Source: Amycolatopsis mongoliensis
Lineage (GTDB): Bacteria; Actinomycetota; Actinomycetes; Mycobacteriales; Pseudonocardiaceae
Reading direction: 5' to 3'
Assembly (NCBI RefSeq): GCF_030285665.1
Contig: NZ_CP127295.1
Location: forward strand, 806,001-870,000
DNA: 64,000 bases
Position 1 is the first letter of the stretch. The number at the start of each line of letters is the position of its first letter. Shown one piece after another: positions 1 through 11,485 of this stretch. The notes under the pieces were generated by a model. It did no database searches. It was not told where the DNA came from and worked only from the letters and a program-made list of their open reading frames with translations. The position numbers and the translations under genes are program-made.

Positions 1-3000
1 GGGCGGTCCAGGTGCCGGTCGAGCTCCGCGCAGACTTCGTCGTACGCGGCGGCGAACGCCGGGTACTGCTCGGCGAGCCGTGCGCCCATCCCGGCCCGCT
101 GGGAACCCTGGCCGGCGAACAGGAACGCCGTGCGCCCGCCCGCCGTCGCGATGCCGCTGACGACCCCGCGTGCCTCCTCTTCGTCGACCAGCGCCGCGAG
201 ACCGCGGACGAACTGCGGCGACCGCTGCCCGATCACCACCGCGCGGCGGTCGAACGCGCTGCGCGTGGTGGCCAGCGAGAACCCGATGTCGGCGAGGCTG
301 CCTTCCGGGTCTTCGTCCACATAGGACAGCAGCTGTTCGGCCCGGGCCCGCAGCGCGGCGGCGCCGCGGCCGGAGACCGGCCAGGCGACCGGCCCTTCGT
401 GGTCGTGCCCGCCCGCCACTTCCCGGCGGTCGCCCTCTTCGAGGATCACGTGGGCGTTGGTGCCGCTGACGCCGAACGACGAGACGCCGGCCCGGCGGAT
501 GTGCCCGTTGGGCAGCCACTTCACCGGCTCGACCAGGGCCCGGACCGCGCCGGACGACCAGTCGATCTCGCTGGACGGGCGGCCGACGTGCAGCGTCGCG
601 GGCAGCTCGCCCTGGCGCATGGCCATGACCATCTTGATCACCCCGGCCGCGCCGGCCGCGGCCTGCGTGTGGCCGAGGTTCGACTTGACCGAGCCGATCC
701 ACAGCGGGCGGTCGGCCGAGGTCTCCTTGCCGTAGGTGGCCAGCAGCGCCTGGACCTCGATCGGGTCGCCCAGCTTCGTGCCGGTGCCGTGCGCCTCGAC
801 GGCGTCGACGTCGGCCGCGGTGATCCCGGCGTCGGCCAGCGCCGCGCGGATGACGCGCTGCTGGGCGGGGCCGTTGGGGGCGGTGAGCCCGTTGGACGTG
901 CCGTCCTGGTTGACCGCGCTGCCCTTGAGCACCGCGAGCACCGGGTGGCCGAGGCGGCGGGCCTCGGACAGCCGCTCCAGCACGAGCACGCCGACGCCCT
1001 CGGACCAGGTGGTGCCGTCGGCGTCGTCGGAGAAGACCTTGCAGCGGCCGTCGGCGGCCAGCCCCTTCTGGCGGCTGAACTCGACGAACGTCTCCGGCGT
1101 GGCCATCACGGTCACGCCGCCGGCCAGCGCGAGCGAGCAGTCGCCGCCGCGCAGGGCCTGGGCGGCCATGTGCATCGCGACCAGCGAGGACGAGCACGCC
1201 GTGTCGACGCTGACCGCCGGGCCCTCCAGGCCGAGGGTGTAGGACACCCGGCCGGTGACGATCGAGCCGGCGCTGTTCGCGCCCACGTAGTCGTGGTACT
1301 GGACGCCCGCGTAGACGCCGGTCGGGCTGCCCTTGAGCGACGACGGGTCGATACCCGCGCGCTCGAGGGCCTCCCAGCACGCCTCCAGCAGCAGCCGCTG
1401 CTGCGGGTCGATGGCCGGGGCTTCCTTCGGCGAGACGCCGAAGAACGTCGCGTCGAAGTCGCCGGCGTCGTGGACGAACCCGCCGCGGGCGACATAAGTG
1501 GTCCCGGGACGGCGGCCGGTCGGGTCGAGCAGGCCGTCGACGTCCCAGCCGCGGTCGGCGGGGAAGTCGCCGATGGCGTCCCGGCCGTTGGCGACCAGCT
1601 CCCACAGCTGCTCGGGCGAAGTGACCCCGCCCGGCAGGCGGCAGGCCATGCCGACGATCGCGATGGGCTCGTCGTGCGCCGCCGAAGCCGCGGTGACGAC
1701 CTGGTCCGGTGCACCCGTCAGCTCGGTGAGCAGGTGCGTGGCCAGCGCCGACGGCGTCGGGTGGTCGAAGATCAGGGTCGCGGGCAGCCGCTGCCCGGTC
1801 GCCGCGGTGAGGCCGTTGCGCAGCTCGATCGCGGTGAGCGAGTCGAAGCCGAGCGACTGGAACTGCGCGGCCGGCTCGATCTCGTGCGCGCCGCCGTAGC
1901 CCAGCACGGTCGCGGCGTGGCCGCGGACCAGCTCGAGCACGGCGTCGGCCCGGTCGGCCTCCGGCAGGGCGCGGACGCGGGCGGCGAAGGAGTCCTCTGC
2001 GGCCGCCGCCGTGTTCGCCGCGACGCGCCGGGTGGGCCGGCCGGTCAGCTCCTCCAGGGTCTTCGGGATCCGGTCCAGCTTCCGCAGCGCGGGCAGGTCC
2101 AGCTTGACCGGCACGACGGCGGCCTGCCGGGACGCCAGCGCGCGGTCGAAGAGGTCCAGCGCGTCCGAAGTGGACAGCGGCACGATGCCGCTCGCGCTCA
2201 GGCGGGCGACCTCGGCCTCGGTCAGGGTGCCGCCCATACCGCCGACCTCGCCCCACAGGCCCCAGTCCAGGGACAGCGCGGGCAGGCCGTGCGCGACGCG
2301 GTGCGCGGCGAGGCCGTCGAGGAACGCGTTCGCGGCGGCGTACCCGCCCTGGCCCGGGGCGCCGAGCACGCCGGAGACGGACGAGAACAGCACGAACGCC
2401 GAGAGCGCGGTGTCGCGGGTCAGCTCGTGGAGGTTCAGCGCGCCGTCGACCTTCGGCCGCAGCACGGTGTCGAGGCGCTCGGGCGTCAGCGCCGTGATGA
2501 CGCCGTCGTCGAGGACGCCCGCGGCGTGCACCACGGACGTGAGCGGGTGCTCGGCCGGGATCGCGGCCAGCACCGTCTTGAGGGCCGCGCGGTCGGCGAC
2601 GTCGCAAAGCGCGATGTCGACGTGCACGTCCAGCTCGGCGGCCAGGCTCTCCAGTTCGGGCGTGCCGCGCCGGCTGACCAGGAGCAGGCGGCGGACGCCG
2701 TGCTCGCGCACCAGGTGCCGGGCGAGCGTGCCGCCGAGCGCGCCGGACGCGCCGGTGACCAGGACGGTGCCGTTCGGGTGGAAGTACGCCGGTTCGGCCG
2801 CGGCCGTCGTGCGGACGAGCCGCGGCACGAGCACCGTGCCGAAGCGGACGGCGGCCTGCGGTTCGCCGGTGGCGAGGACCTGCGGCAGAACCGCGCCTAC
2901 CTCGGTCTCGGCGTCCAGGTCCAGCAGCACGAACGTGTCGGGGTTCTCTTCCTGCGCCGAGCGCACGAGACCCCAGGCGGCGGACGCGGCGAGGTCGGTG

Positions 3001-6000
3001 ACGCCGCCGGCGGCCGCGACGGCACCGCGGGTGACGACGACCAGGCGCGCGTCCTCCGGGTGCTCTTCGGCGAGCCAGTTCTGCAGCGCGCCGAGCACGC
3101 GGTGGGTCAGCTCGTGGGTCTCGGTGCTCACGCAGTCGAAGATTTCGGCGTCCGAGGTGTCCACAGTGGACTCGGCGGGGATCCGCTGCCACTCGATCCG
3201 GTAGAGCGGCGCCTCCGCCGCGACCGGGCCGGTGAACGCGCGGAACACCGTTTCGGCGACGGTCGCGACGGGTGCGCCGGTCGGGTCGGCCAGGGCGACC
3301 GCGAAGCCGTCCTCGGTGGTCGGGGTGAACCGCACCCGCAGCGCCGACGCGCCGGTGGCGTGCAGTTCGACGCCGGTCCAGCAGAACGGGACGCGGCCGA
3401 CTCCGCCGTCTCCCCCGCCCGCGACGCGCAGGGCGTGCGTGCAGGCGTCGAGCGCGGCCGGGTGGAGGCCGAAGCGGTCGGCGTCGCTGTCCTCGGGCAG
3501 GGCGACCTCGGCGAACACCTCGCGGCCGCGCTTGAAGACCGCGCGCAGCGAACGGAACAGCGGGCCGTAGGTGAGCCCGGTGTCGGCGAAGTCGTCGTAG
3601 ATCCCGTCGATGACCACCGGCTCGGCGCCGGACGGCGGCCACTCGGTCAGCTCGGTGCCGCGGTGGGACTGCGGCGCGACGGTGCCGCCGGCGTGCAGGA
3701 CCCACGGCTCGCCGGAGTCTTCGGGCCGCGAGTGGATCTGCACGGCGCGGACGCCGTGCTCGTCGGCGGCCCCGACCGTCACCTGCACCTGGACGCCCGT
3801 GCGCTCCGGGACGACCAGCGGGCTGCCGAGCGTGAGCTCCTCGATCCGGCCGCAGCCGACCTGGTCGCCGGCGCGGATCGCCAGCTCCAGGAAGGCCGTG
3901 CCGGGCACGGTGGCGACGTCGCCGAGGCGGTGCCCGTCAAGCCACGCGTGGGTCTCGAGGGACAGCCTGCCGGTGAGGACGACGCCGTCGGTGTCGGCGA
4001 GCGCGATAGCCGCGCCGAGCAGCGGGTGCCCGGCGGAGGTGAGGCCGGCGGCGGTCACCTCGTCGCGGTTGGCGCGCGCGTCGAGCCAGTAGCGCTTGCG
4101 CTGGAAGGCGTACGGCGGCAGGTCGGCGCGCCGGGCGCCGCGGCCCTCGAACACCGCGGCCCAGTCCGGGACCAGGCCGCTGACGTACAGCTCGGCCAGC
4201 GCCGTGAGCGCGGCCCGCGGTTCGGGGCGGTCCTTGCGCAGGACCGGCACGACGACGGCGTCGAAGCTCTGCCGCGCGAGGGCGGACAGCACGCCGTCCG
4301 GCCCGACCTCGACGAACCGCGACACGCCCTGGGCGCTCAGCGCGGTGAGCCCGTCGTGGAACCGGACGGCCGCGCGGACGTGCGCGACCCAGTACTCCGG
4401 CGTGGCGATCTCTTCCCCGGCCGGCGCGCCGGAGACGTTGGAGACCAGCGGGATCGTGGGCGGGGAGTAGGTGAGCGTGCGGGCGACCTCGCCGAACTCG
4501 GCCAGCATCGGCTCCATCAGCGGCGAGTGGAACGCGTGCGACACCTTGAGCTTCGCCGACTTGCGGCCCTCGAACTGCGCGACGACGGCGGCCACAGCGT
4601 CTTCGGTGCCGGAAAGCACGATGGAGTCCGGGCCGTTGATCGCGGCGATGCTCACGCCGTCGGTCAGGTGCGGGGTGACCTCGTCCTCGGTCGCCTGCAG
4701 CGCGACCATCGCGCCACCGGTCGGCAGCGCCTGCATGAGCTTGGCCCGGGCGGCGACCAGCTTCGCCGCGTCGGCCAGGGACAGCACGCCCGCGACGTGC
4801 GCGGCGGCCAGCTCACCGACCGAGTGGCCGAGCAGGAAATCGGGCTTGCAGCCCCACGAGGACAGCAGCCGGAACAGCGCGACCTCGATCGCGAACAGCG
4901 CGGGCTGGGTGTAACCGGTCTGGTTGATCAGGCGGGGCTTGTCGAAGACGACCGTCTTCAGCGGACGGTCGAGGTGCTGGTCCAGCTCGGCGCAGACCTC
5001 GTCCAGCGCGGCGGCGAACACCGGGAACGCGGCGGCCAGCTCGGCCCCCATGCCGGCGCGCTGGGCGCCCTGGCCGGAGAACAGGAACGCGGTCAGCCCT
5101 TCGACCGGCGTGCCGGTGACGACGTCCGGGGACGACTCACCGGCGGCGAGGGCGGCGACCCCGGCCTTCCCGTCGAGCACGACGGCGCGGTGGGACAGCG
5201 GCGAGCGGGACGTCGCGAGCGAGAAGCCGAGGTCGAGCGGCGACACACCGTCCACAACGGACAGCAGCCGCGCCGCCTGCGCCTTCAGAGCCGTGGCGCC
5301 GTGCCCGGCCAGCGGCCACGGGACCGGGACTTCGGCGGGCCAGCTCGGCGTCGTCTCCTCGACCTCGACGGGCGGTGCCTCTTCGACGATCACGTGCGCG
5401 TTGGTGCCGCTCACGCCGAACGAGGAAACCCCGGCCCGGCGCGGCTTTTCGCCCGCGGGCCACGGCTGCTCCGCGGTCAGCAGCGAAACGGTGCCGGACG
5501 TCCAGTCGACCTCGGTGGTCGGCTCGGTGACGTGCAGGGTCTTCGGCAGCACGCCGTGCTGCATCGCCTGCACCATCTTGATCACCCCGCCGACCCCGGC
5601 CGCGCCCTGGGCGTGCCCGATGTTCGACTTGATCGAGCCGAGCCACAGCGGGCGGTCGCGGTCCTGGCCGTAGGTGGCGAGCAGGGCCTGGGCCTCGATC
5701 GGGTCGCCGAGCGTGGTGCCGGTGCCGTGGCCTTCGACGGCGTCCACGTCGGACGCCGAGAGCTGGGCGTTGGCCAGCGCCTGGCGGATGACGCGCTGCT
5801 GGGACGGGCCGTTCGGGGCGGTGAGGCCGTTGGACGCGCCGTCGGAGTTGACCGCGGAGCCGCGCACGACGGCGAGGACCGGGTGCCCGTTGCGGCGCGC
5901 GTCGGACAGCCGCTCCAGCAGCAGCGTGCCCGCGCCCTCGGCCCAGCCGGTGCCGTCGGCGCTGTCGGAGAACGGCTTGCAGCGGCCGTCCGCGGCGAGG

Positions 6001-6755
6001 CCGCGCTGGCGGCTGAACGCGACGAACGGACCCGGCCGCGACATCACCATCACGCCGCCGGCCAGCGCCAGCGCGCAGTCGCGCTGCCGCAGCGCCTGCA
6101 CCGCCAGGTGCAGCGCGACCAGCGAAGACGAGCAGGCCGTGTCGATCGTGATGGCCGGGCCCTCCAGGCCCAGCGCGTAGGCGATCCGGCCGGAGATGAC
6201 CGAGCCGGCGTTGCCGGTGCTCAGGTAGTCCTGGACCTCACCGGCGAGCACCGACGGCGGCAGCTCGTCGTAGTAGTCCTGGTCGCCGCTGCCGAGGAAG
6301 ACGCCGACCTGCTGCTTGGCCAGGGAGTGCGGGGCGATGCCGCCGCGCTCGAAGGTCTCCCACGCCAGCTCCAGCACGAGCCGCTGCTGCGGGTCCATGG
6401 CGAGCGCCTCGCGCGGCGAGACGCCGAAGAACGGCGCGTCGAACTGGGCGACGTCGTGGATGAAGCCGCCCTCGCTCACGTAGCTCGTGCCCGGGCTGTC
6501 GGGGTCGGCGTCGAACATCGAGTCCAGGCCCCAGCCGCGGTCGGTGGGGAACGGCCCGATGGCGTCACGGCCTTCGGCGACCAGGTCCCAGAGGTCCTGC
6601 GGTGAGCGGACGTCGCCCGGGTACCGGCAGCCCATCGCGACGATCGCGATCGGCTCGGCGTCCGCGGCTTCGACCTCGCGCAGCCGCTCCCGCGTCTCCT
6701 GCAGGGTGGCGGTCACCCGCTTCAGGTAGTCGACCAGCTTGCTTTCGTCAGTCAT
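1..6755 (-). CDS. Modular type I PKS (PKS V), C-terminus cut by left edge
   Basis: The visible 2,251 codons hold an N-terminal docking peptide ([18 protein letters not shown]), then one complete module KS-AT-DH-KR-ACP and the start of a second (KS and the first part of an AT). KS cysteines are at about 208 and 1854. The first AT has GHSVGE (Ser645) and HAFH, a malonyl-CoA signature. The DH histidine is at about 942, in [10 protein letters not shown], where the usual second glycine is Asp; YGPLF is intact. The KR has an LDD motif (B-type) and the ACP serine is at about 1639. The second AT is cut before its GHSxG motif. The ATG at 6755 lies 14 bp downstream of the PKS IV stop, so the two are probably co-transcribed. 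Expected product of the full module: a malonate-derived double bond. Confidence 0.95.
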   Translation of the reverse strand, partial: MTDESKLVDYLKRVTATLQETRERLREVEAADAEPIAIVAMGCRYPGDVRSPQDLWDLVAEGRDAIGPFPTDRGWGLDSMFDADPDSPGTSYVSEGGFIHDVAQFDAPFFGVSPREALAMDPQQRLVLELAWETFERGGIAPHSLAKQQVGVFLGSGDQDYYDELPPSVLAGEVQDYLSTGNAGSVISGRIAYALGLEGPAITIDTACSSSLVALHLAVQALRQRDCALALAGGVMVMSRPGPFVAFSRQRGLAADGRCKPFSDSADGTGWAEGAGTLLLERLSDARRNGHPVLAVVRGSAVNSDGASNGLTAPNGPSQQRVIRQALANAQLSASDVDAVEGHGTGTTLGDPIEAQALLATYGQDRDRPLWLGSIKSNIGHAQGAAGVGGVIKMVQAMQHGVLPKTLHVTEPTTEVDWTSGTVSLLTAEQPWPAGEKPRRAGVSSFGVSGTNAHVIVEEAPPVEVEETTPSWPAEVPVPWPLAGHGATALKAQAARLLSVVDGVSPLDLGFSLATSRSPLSHRAVVLDGKAGVAALAAGESSPDVVTGTPVEGLTAFLFSGQGAQRAGMGAELAAAFPVFAAALDEVCAELDQHLDRPLKTVVFDKPRLINQTGYTQPALFAIEVALFRLLSSWGCKPDFLLGHSVGELAAAHVAGVLSLADAAKLVAARAKLMQALPTGGAMVALQATEDEVTPHLTDGVSIAAINGPDSIVLSGTEDAVAAVVAQFEGRKSAKLKVSHAFHSPLMEPMLAEFGEVARTLTYSPPTIPLVSNVSGAPAGEEIATPEYWVAHVRAAVRFHDGLTALSAQGVSRFVEVGPDGVLSALARQSFDAVVVPVLRKDRPEPRAALTALAELYVSGLVPDWAAVFEGRGARRADLPPYAFQRKRYWLDARANRDEVTAAGLTSAGHPLLGAAIALADTDGVVLTGRLSLETHAWLDGHRLGDVATVPGTAFLELAIRAGDQVGCGRIEELTLGSPLVVPERTGVQVQVTVGAADEHGVRAVQIHSRPEDSGEPWVLHAGGTVAPQSHRGTELTEWPPSGAEPVVIDGIYDDFADTGLTYGPLFRSLRAVFKRGREVFAEVALPEDSDADRFGLHPAALDACTHALRVAGGGDGGVGRVPFCWTGVELHATGASALRVRFTPTTEDGFAVALADPTGAPVATVAETVFRAFTGPVAAEAPLYRIEWQRIPAESTVDTSDAEIFDCVSTETHELTHRVLGALQNWLAEEHPEDARLVVVTRGAVAAAGGVTDLAASAAWGLVRSAQEENPDTFVLLDLDAETEVGAVLPQVLATGEPQAAVRFGTVLVPRLVRTTAAAEPAYFHPNGTVLVTGASGALGGTLARHLVREHGVRRLLLVSRRGTPELESLAAELDVHVDIALCDVADRAALKTVLAAIPAEHPLTSVVHAAGVLDDGVITALTPERLDTVLRPKVDGALNLHELTRDTALSAFVLFSSVSGVLGAPGQGGYAAANAFLDGLAAHRVAHGLPALSLDWGLWGEVGGMGGTLTEAEVARLSASGIVPLSTSDALDLFDRALASRQAAVVPVKLDLPALRKLDRIPKTLEELTGRPTRRVAANTAAAAEDSFAARVRALPEADRADAVLELVRGHAATVLGYGGAHEIEPAAQFQSLGFDSLTAIELRNGLTAATGQRLPATLIFDHPTPSALATHLLTELTGAPDQVVTAASAAHDEPIAIVGMACRLPGGVTSPEQLWELVANGRDAIGDFPADRGWDVDGLLDPTGRRPGTTYVARGGFVHDAGDFDATFFGVSPKEAPAIDPQQRLLLEACWEALERAGIDPSSLKGSPTGVYAGVQYHDYVGANSAGSIVTGRVSYTLGLEGPAVSVDTACSSSLVAMHMAAQALRGGDCSLALAGGVTVMATPETFVEFSRQKGLAADGRCKVFSDDADGTTWSEGVGVLVLERLSEARRLGHPVLAVLKGSAVNQDGTSNGLTAPNGPAQQRVIRAALADAGITAADVDAVEAHGTGTKLGDPIEVQALLATYGKETSADRPLWIGSVKSNLGHTQAAAGAAGVIKMVMAMRQGELPATLHVGRPSSEIDWSSGAVRALVEPVKWLPNGHIRRAGVSSFGVSGTNAHVILEEGDRREVAGGHDHEGPVAWPVSGRGAAALRARAEQLLSYVDEDPEGSLADIGFSLATTRSAFDRRAVVIGQRSPQFVRGLAALVDEEEARGVVSGIATAGGRTAFLFAGQGSQRAGMGARLAEQYPAFAAAYDEVCAELDRHLDR

Positions 6756-6769
6756 CGTGGGGATACCTC

Positions 6770-9700
6770 TCAGGCGCCGAGCTCGTTGTCGATGAGGGCG
6801 AACAGCTCATCCGTGGTCGCGGTCTCCAGCACGTCGGTGGACTTGGTGCCGGACAGGGTCTTGTGCAGGGTGGTCACCATCGCCTGCAGCCGGGCGACGA
6901 TCCGGGACCGGTCGATCCCGGCGGCGTCCAAAGTGGACGCGACGGCCTCCAGCCGGTCCAGCTCCACTTCCAGCGGGACCGCGGCCTCGCCGCCGCCCAG
7001 CCGGGTCCACAGGTGCTCGGCGAGCGCCTGCGGGTTGACGTGGTCGAAGGCGACGGTCGCCGGGAGCTTCAGCCCGGTGGCGGCGCCGAGCCGGTTGCGC
7101 AGGTCGACCGCGGTCACCGAGTCGAAGCCGAGCTCCTTGAACGCGCGGGCCGGCTCGACCGCCGATCCCCCGTCGTAGCCGGCGACCACGGCAACCTCGC
7201 CGCGCACCAGCTCCAGCAACGTCCGCTGCTGTTCGGCGGGGGTGAGCGCGGCCAGCTTCGCCTTGAGGTCGCCGGTGTTCTCGACGGCTTCGGTCTTGTC
7301 CTCGGCGACCTCGGGCAGCGCGCGCAGCAGCGGCCGCGGGCGGGCGAGCTGGTACACCGGCGCGAACGCGGCCCAGTCGATGTCCGCGACGACCAGGTGG
7401 GTCTCGTCGTGGTCCAGCGCCTGGCCCAGTGCTTCGACGGCGAGCTCCGGCGCCATCTCGGCCAGGCCCATGCGGCGCAGCAGGTCGCTCGCCTCGGCGT
7501 CGACCATGCCCCCGCCGCCCCAGGAACCCCAGGCGACCGCGGTCGCGGTGCGGCCCGCGGCGCGGCGGCGCCGGGCGAGAGCGTCGAGATAAGCGTTGCC
7601 CGCGGCGTAGGCGGGCTGGCCGGAGGTGCCCCACACCGCAGCGCCGGAGGACATCAGCACGAACGCGTCCAGCTCGGTGTCGCCGAGCAGCTCGTCGAGC
7701 AGCGCGGCGCCGGTGACCTTGGCACGGGTGGCCGCGGCGAACTCCGCGGGCGTGACGTCGACCAGCGGCGACTCGGCGGTGAGGACACCGGCGGCGTGCA
7801 CCACGGCGGTCGGCGGGTGCTCGGCCAGCAGCACCTGCAGCTGCTCCTTGTCGGAGACGTCGCAGGCCACCACCGTTGCGCCCAGCTCTTCGGCCAGCTC
7901 ACGGGCGCCTTCGGCGTCGAGCCCGCGGCGGCTGGTGAGCACGAGGTGCTCGGCGCCGCGGCCGGCCAGCCACCGGGCGACGTGCGCGCCGACCGCGCCG
8001 GTGCCGCCGGTGACCAGGACCGTCCCCCGCGGCTTCCACTCCTGCGCGGTGCCCTTGAGCGGAGCGCGGACCATGCGGCGGGCGAACACGCCGGACGACC
8101 GGATCGCGACCTGGTCCTCACTGTCCACACCGGACACCACAGCGGCCAGGCGGGCGGCGTCGGCGGGGCCTTCGACGTCGACCAGGCCACCCCAGGTGGC
8201 AGGCAGGTCGAGCGCGGCGACCGTGCCGAGGCCCCACACCGCCGCGGCGGCCGGGTCGGCGTCGGAGAAGGCGTCCACCGCGACCGCACCGCGGGTGACG
8301 ACCCAGGTGGGAGCGTCGACGCCGGTGTCGCGCAGTGCCTGCAGCAGCGCGAGGGTGGCGGCGACGGCGGTGCTGAGCGCGGGGTGTTCCGGGTGTTCGC
8401 GGGTGTCGAGCGCGAGCAGCGACAGGACGCCGTCGAACGGCCGCACGGCGGTGGCCTCGGCGACCAGCCCGGCGAGGGCTTCACGGTCGGCCGTGGCGAT
8501 CACCCGCACGACATCGCCCTGCCCGGCGAGCGCGTCGGCCAGCTCGGCCGCCGCGGGGACGTCCGCGGGCACGACGACCAGCCAGGTGCCGGCCAGCCCG
8601 CCCGTGACGCTCACCGGCGCCCAGGAGACGCGGTAGCGCCAGGACTCCACCGTGGACAGGTCGGTGCGGCGGCCGTGCCACGCGGCCAGGGCCGGGACGA
8701 CCTCGGCCAGCGGCGCGGCCTCCACGCCGAGCCGGGAAGCGAGCGCGTCGACGTCGCCGCTCGTCACGTCCTGCCAGAAGTCCTGGTCGGCGACCTGTGC
8801 TCCGGTCACGGGAGTCGTGGCGGCGTCCTCTTCGAGCCAGAAGCGCTTGTGCTGGAAGGGGTAGGTCGGCACGTCGGTGATCCGCCCGCCGGGCACCAAC
8901 GACGCCCAGTCCGCCGCGCCGCCGCGGACCGAGTGCTCGGCCAGCGACGTCGCGAACCGGGTCAGGCCGCCTTCGTCGCGGCGCAGGGTCCCGGTGACGG
9001 AACCGCTGTGCCCGCCCTCGTCGAGGGTCTCCTGGATGCTCATGGCCAGCACCGGGTGCGGGCTGACCTCGATGAACCGCGTGTAGCCCGCCTCCGCGAG
9101 CTTCGCGACGACCGGGGCGAACCGGACCGTGGTGCGCAGGTTGGTGAACCAGTACTTCGCGTCCAGAGCCGACACCGGCTCTTCGGTCACCGTCGAGGTC
9201 ATCGCGACCGTGCCGGCGCCGGGGGTGATCGGGCCGAGGTCTTCCAGGAGGCGGTCGGCGAGGTGCTCGACGTGCGCCGAATGCGACGCGTAGTCCACCG
9301 GCACGCGCTTGGCGCGGAAACCTTCGGCGACGAGCTGGTCGCGCAGCTCGTCGAGGGCCTCACCGTCGCCGGACAGCACCGCCGAGGTGGCGCCGTTGTC
9401 GGCGGCCAGCGAAATCCGGCCGTCCCAGGCGTCCAGGCGGGTCAGCAGCTCGGCGGCGGGCAGCCCCGCGGCGAGCATGCCACCACCGCGGCCGCCCAGG
9501 ACGTCCCTGATCGCCTTGCTGCGCAGCGCGACCACGCGGGCGCCGTCCTGAAGCGACAGTGCGCCCGAGACGCTCGCGGCGGCGATCTCGCCCTGCGAGT
9601 GCCCGATCACCATGTCCGGCTCCACGCCGTGCGCGCGCCAGACGGCGGCCAGCGAGACCATCACGGCCCACAGCATCGGCTGGACGACGTCGACGCGGTC

Positions 9701-11485
9701 GGCAGGCGGGGTGCCGGGCTCACCGCGCAGCACGGCGAGCACCGACCAGTCCGTGAACTCCCGCAAAGCGGCGTCGCATTCGGCGATCCGCGCGGCGAAC
9801 ACCGGCGACTGCTCGATCAGCTCGAGCGCCATGCCGGTCCACTGGGAGCCCTGGCCGGGAAAGACGAACACGGTCTTGCCGCGGACGTCGGCGGTCCCGG
9901 TGACGACGTCGGGGCGCGAACCGCCGGCGGCCAGCGTCTCCAGGGCCTGCTTGGCGTCCGCCGACAGCACCACCGCGCGGTGGTCGAGCTTCGCGCGGCC
10001 GGTGGCGAGGGTGTAGGCGACGTCGGCGAGGTCGCCGTCGACCTGGGACGCGAGCTGCCCGGCGGCCTCGGCCAGCGCGGCCGGGGTCTTCGCCGACAGC
10101 ACGAGCGGGCACACCGCGGGCTCCGGCGTCTCGACGACGTCGGTCTCCGGGGCCTGCTCCAGGATGACGTGCGCGTTGGTGCCGCTGACGCCGAACGACG
10201 AGACCGCCGCCCGCCGCGGACGGCCCACCTCCGGCCAGGCACGCGGCTCGGTGAGCAGCTCGACCGCGCCGGCGGTCCAGTCGACGTGCGTCGAGGGTGT
10301 GCCGACGTGCAGGGTGCGTGGCGCCTTGCCGTGCCGCAGCGCCTGCACCATCTTGATCACGCCCGCGACGCCCGCCGCGGCCTGCGGGTGTCCCATGTTG
10401 GACTTGATCGAGCCGAGCAGCAGCGGCTCGCCGGTGGTGCGCTGCCCGTAGGTCTCCATCAGCGACTGCGCCTCGATCGGGTCGCCGAGAGCGGTGCCGG
10501 TGCCGTGCGCCTCGACGACGTCCACATCGGACCGCGACAGCCCGGCGTCGGCCAGCGCGGCCTCGATCACCCGGACCTGCGACGGGCCGTTGGGCGCGGA
10601 GAAGCCGTTGCTGGCGCCGTCCTGGTTGATCGCGGAACCGCGCAGCAGCGCGAGGACGCGGTGGCCGTTGCGGCGCGCGTCGGAAAGCCGCTCCAGCACG
10701 AGGACGCCGACGCCCTCGGCCCACGACGTCCCGTTCGCGTCGTCCGAAAAGGACCGGCTGCGGCCGTCGGCGGACAGGCCGCGGCGGCCGCTGAAGTCGA
10801 CGAACATCTCCGGGGTGCCCATGACGGCGACCCCGCCGGCCAGCGCGAGCGTGCAGTCGCCGTCCCGCAGGCCTTGCGCGGCCATGTGCAGCGCGACCAG
10901 CGACGACGAGCACGCCGTGTCCACCGACACCGACGGGCCTTCGAGGCCGAGGGTGTAGGAGACCTGCCCGGAGACCAGGCTGCCGTCGGGGCTGCCGCCG
11001 CTGTAGTCGTGGTACATCACGCCGGCGTAGACACCGGTCGGGCTGCCCTTGAGCGCGTGCGGGTCGAGCCCGGCGTGTTCGAACGCCTCCCACGAGGCTT
11101 CGAGCAGGATCCGCTGCTGCGGATCGGCGCGGCGCGCGTCACGGGGGCTGATGCCGAAGAACTCGGCGTCGAAGCCCGGGGCGTCGTAGAGGAACCCGCC
11201 GTGGCGCGTGTAGGTCTTGCCGGGCCGGTCGGGGGTGGGGTCGTAGATGCCCTCGAGGTCCCACCCGCGGTCGGCGGGGAACTCCCCGATGACGTCCCGG
11301 CCCTGGTCGACCAGGTCCCACAGGTCGTCCGGCGTCCGGACGTCCCCGGGGTAGCGGCAGCTCATGCCGATGATGGCGATGGGTTCGGCGTTGCGGGCTT
11401 CCAGTTCCTGCACGCGGCGCCGGGCCGCCTGCAGATCCGCCGTCGCGCGCTTCAGGTAGTCGCGGAGCTTGTCCTCGTTGCTCAT
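6770..11485 (-). CDS. Modular type I PKS (PKS IV), one methylmalonyl module KS-AT-KR-ACP
   Basis: A 1,571-residue single-module PKS. Order: docking peptide [20 protein letters not shown] (Cys192), AT, KR, ACP (Ser1456), C-terminal docking tail ending [15 protein letters not shown]. The AT differs from all other complete ATs in the window: it has GHSQGE (Ser630) and YASH, the standard methylmalonyl-CoA signature. There is no DH. The KR lacks LDD and has the A-type tryptophan ([15 protein letters not shown]), predicting an A1-type alcohol. The module should therefore install a methyl branch next to a hydroxyl, breaking up an otherwise polyene-forming line. The ATG overlaps the TGA of PKS III by four bases (ATGA), implying translational coupling, so the start is secure. 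Confidence 0.96.
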   Translation of the reverse strand: MSNEDKLRDYLKRATADLQAARRRVQELEARNAEPIAIIGMSCRYPGDVRTPDDLWDLVDQGRDVIGEFPADRGWDLEGIYDPTPDRPGKTYTRHGGFLYDAPGFDAEFFGISPRDARRADPQQRILLEASWEAFEHAGLDPHALKGSPTGVYAGVMYHDYSGGSPDGSLVSGQVSYTLGLEGPSVSVDTACSSSLVALHMAAQGLRDGDCTLALAGGVAVMGTPEMFVDFSGRRGLSADGRSRSFSDDANGTSWAEGVGVLVLERLSDARRNGHRVLALLRGSAINQDGASNGFSAPNGPSQVRVIEAALADAGLSRSDVDVVEAHGTGTALGDPIEAQSLMETYGQRTTGEPLLLGSIKSNMGHPQAAAGVAGVIKMVQALRHGKAPRTLHVGTPSTHVDWTAGAVELLTEPRAWPEVGRPRRAAVSSFGVSGTNAHVILEQAPETDVVETPEPAVCPLVLSAKTPAALAEAAGQLASQVDGDLADVAYTLATGRAKLDHRAVVLSADAKQALETLAAGGSRPDVVTGTADVRGKTVFVFPGQGSQWTGMALELIEQSPVFAARIAECDAALREFTDWSVLAVLRGEPGTPPADRVDVVQPMLWAVMVSLAAVWRAHGVEPDMVIGHSQGEIAAASVSGALSLQDGARVVALRSKAIRDVLGGRGGGMLAAGLPAAELLTRLDAWDGRISLAADNGATSAVLSGDGEALDELRDQLVAEGFRAKRVPVDYASHSAHVEHLADRLLEDLGPITPGAGTVAMTSTVTEEPVSALDAKYWFTNLRTTVRFAPVVAKLAEAGYTRFIEVSPHPVLAMSIQETLDEGGHSGSVTGTLRRDEGGLTRFATSLAEHSVRGGAADWASLVPGGRITDVPTYPFQHKRFWLEEDAATTPVTGAQVADQDFWQDVTSGDVDALASRLGVEAAPLAEVVPALAAWHGRRTDLSTVESWRYRVSWAPVSVTGGLAGTWLVVVPADVPAAAELADALAGQGDVVRVIATADREALAGLVAEATAVRPFDGVLSLLALDTREHPEHPALSTAVAATLALLQALRDTGVDAPTWVVTRGAVAVDAFSDADPAAAAVWGLGTVAALDLPATWGGLVDVEGPADAARLAAVVSGVDSEDQVAIRSSGVFARRMVRAPLKGTAQEWKPRGTVLVTGGTGAVGAHVARWLAGRGAEHLVLTSRRGLDAEGARELAEELGATVVACDVSDKEQLQVLLAEHPPTAVVHAAGVLTAESPLVDVTPAEFAAATRAKVTGAALLDELLGDTELDAFVLMSSGAAVWGTSGQPAYAAGNAYLDALARRRRAAGRTATAVAWGSWGGGGMVDAEASDLLRRMGLAEMAPELAVEALGQALDHDETHLVVADIDWAAFAPVYQLARPRPLLRALPEVAEDKTEAVENTGDLKAKLAALTPAEQQRTLLELVRGEVAVVAGYDGGSAVEPARAFKELGFDSVTAVDLRNRLGAATGLKLPATVAFDHVNPQALAEHLWTRLGGGEAAVPLEVELDRLEAVASTLDAAGIDRSRIVARLQAMVTTLHKTLSGTKSTDVLETATTDELFALIDNELGA

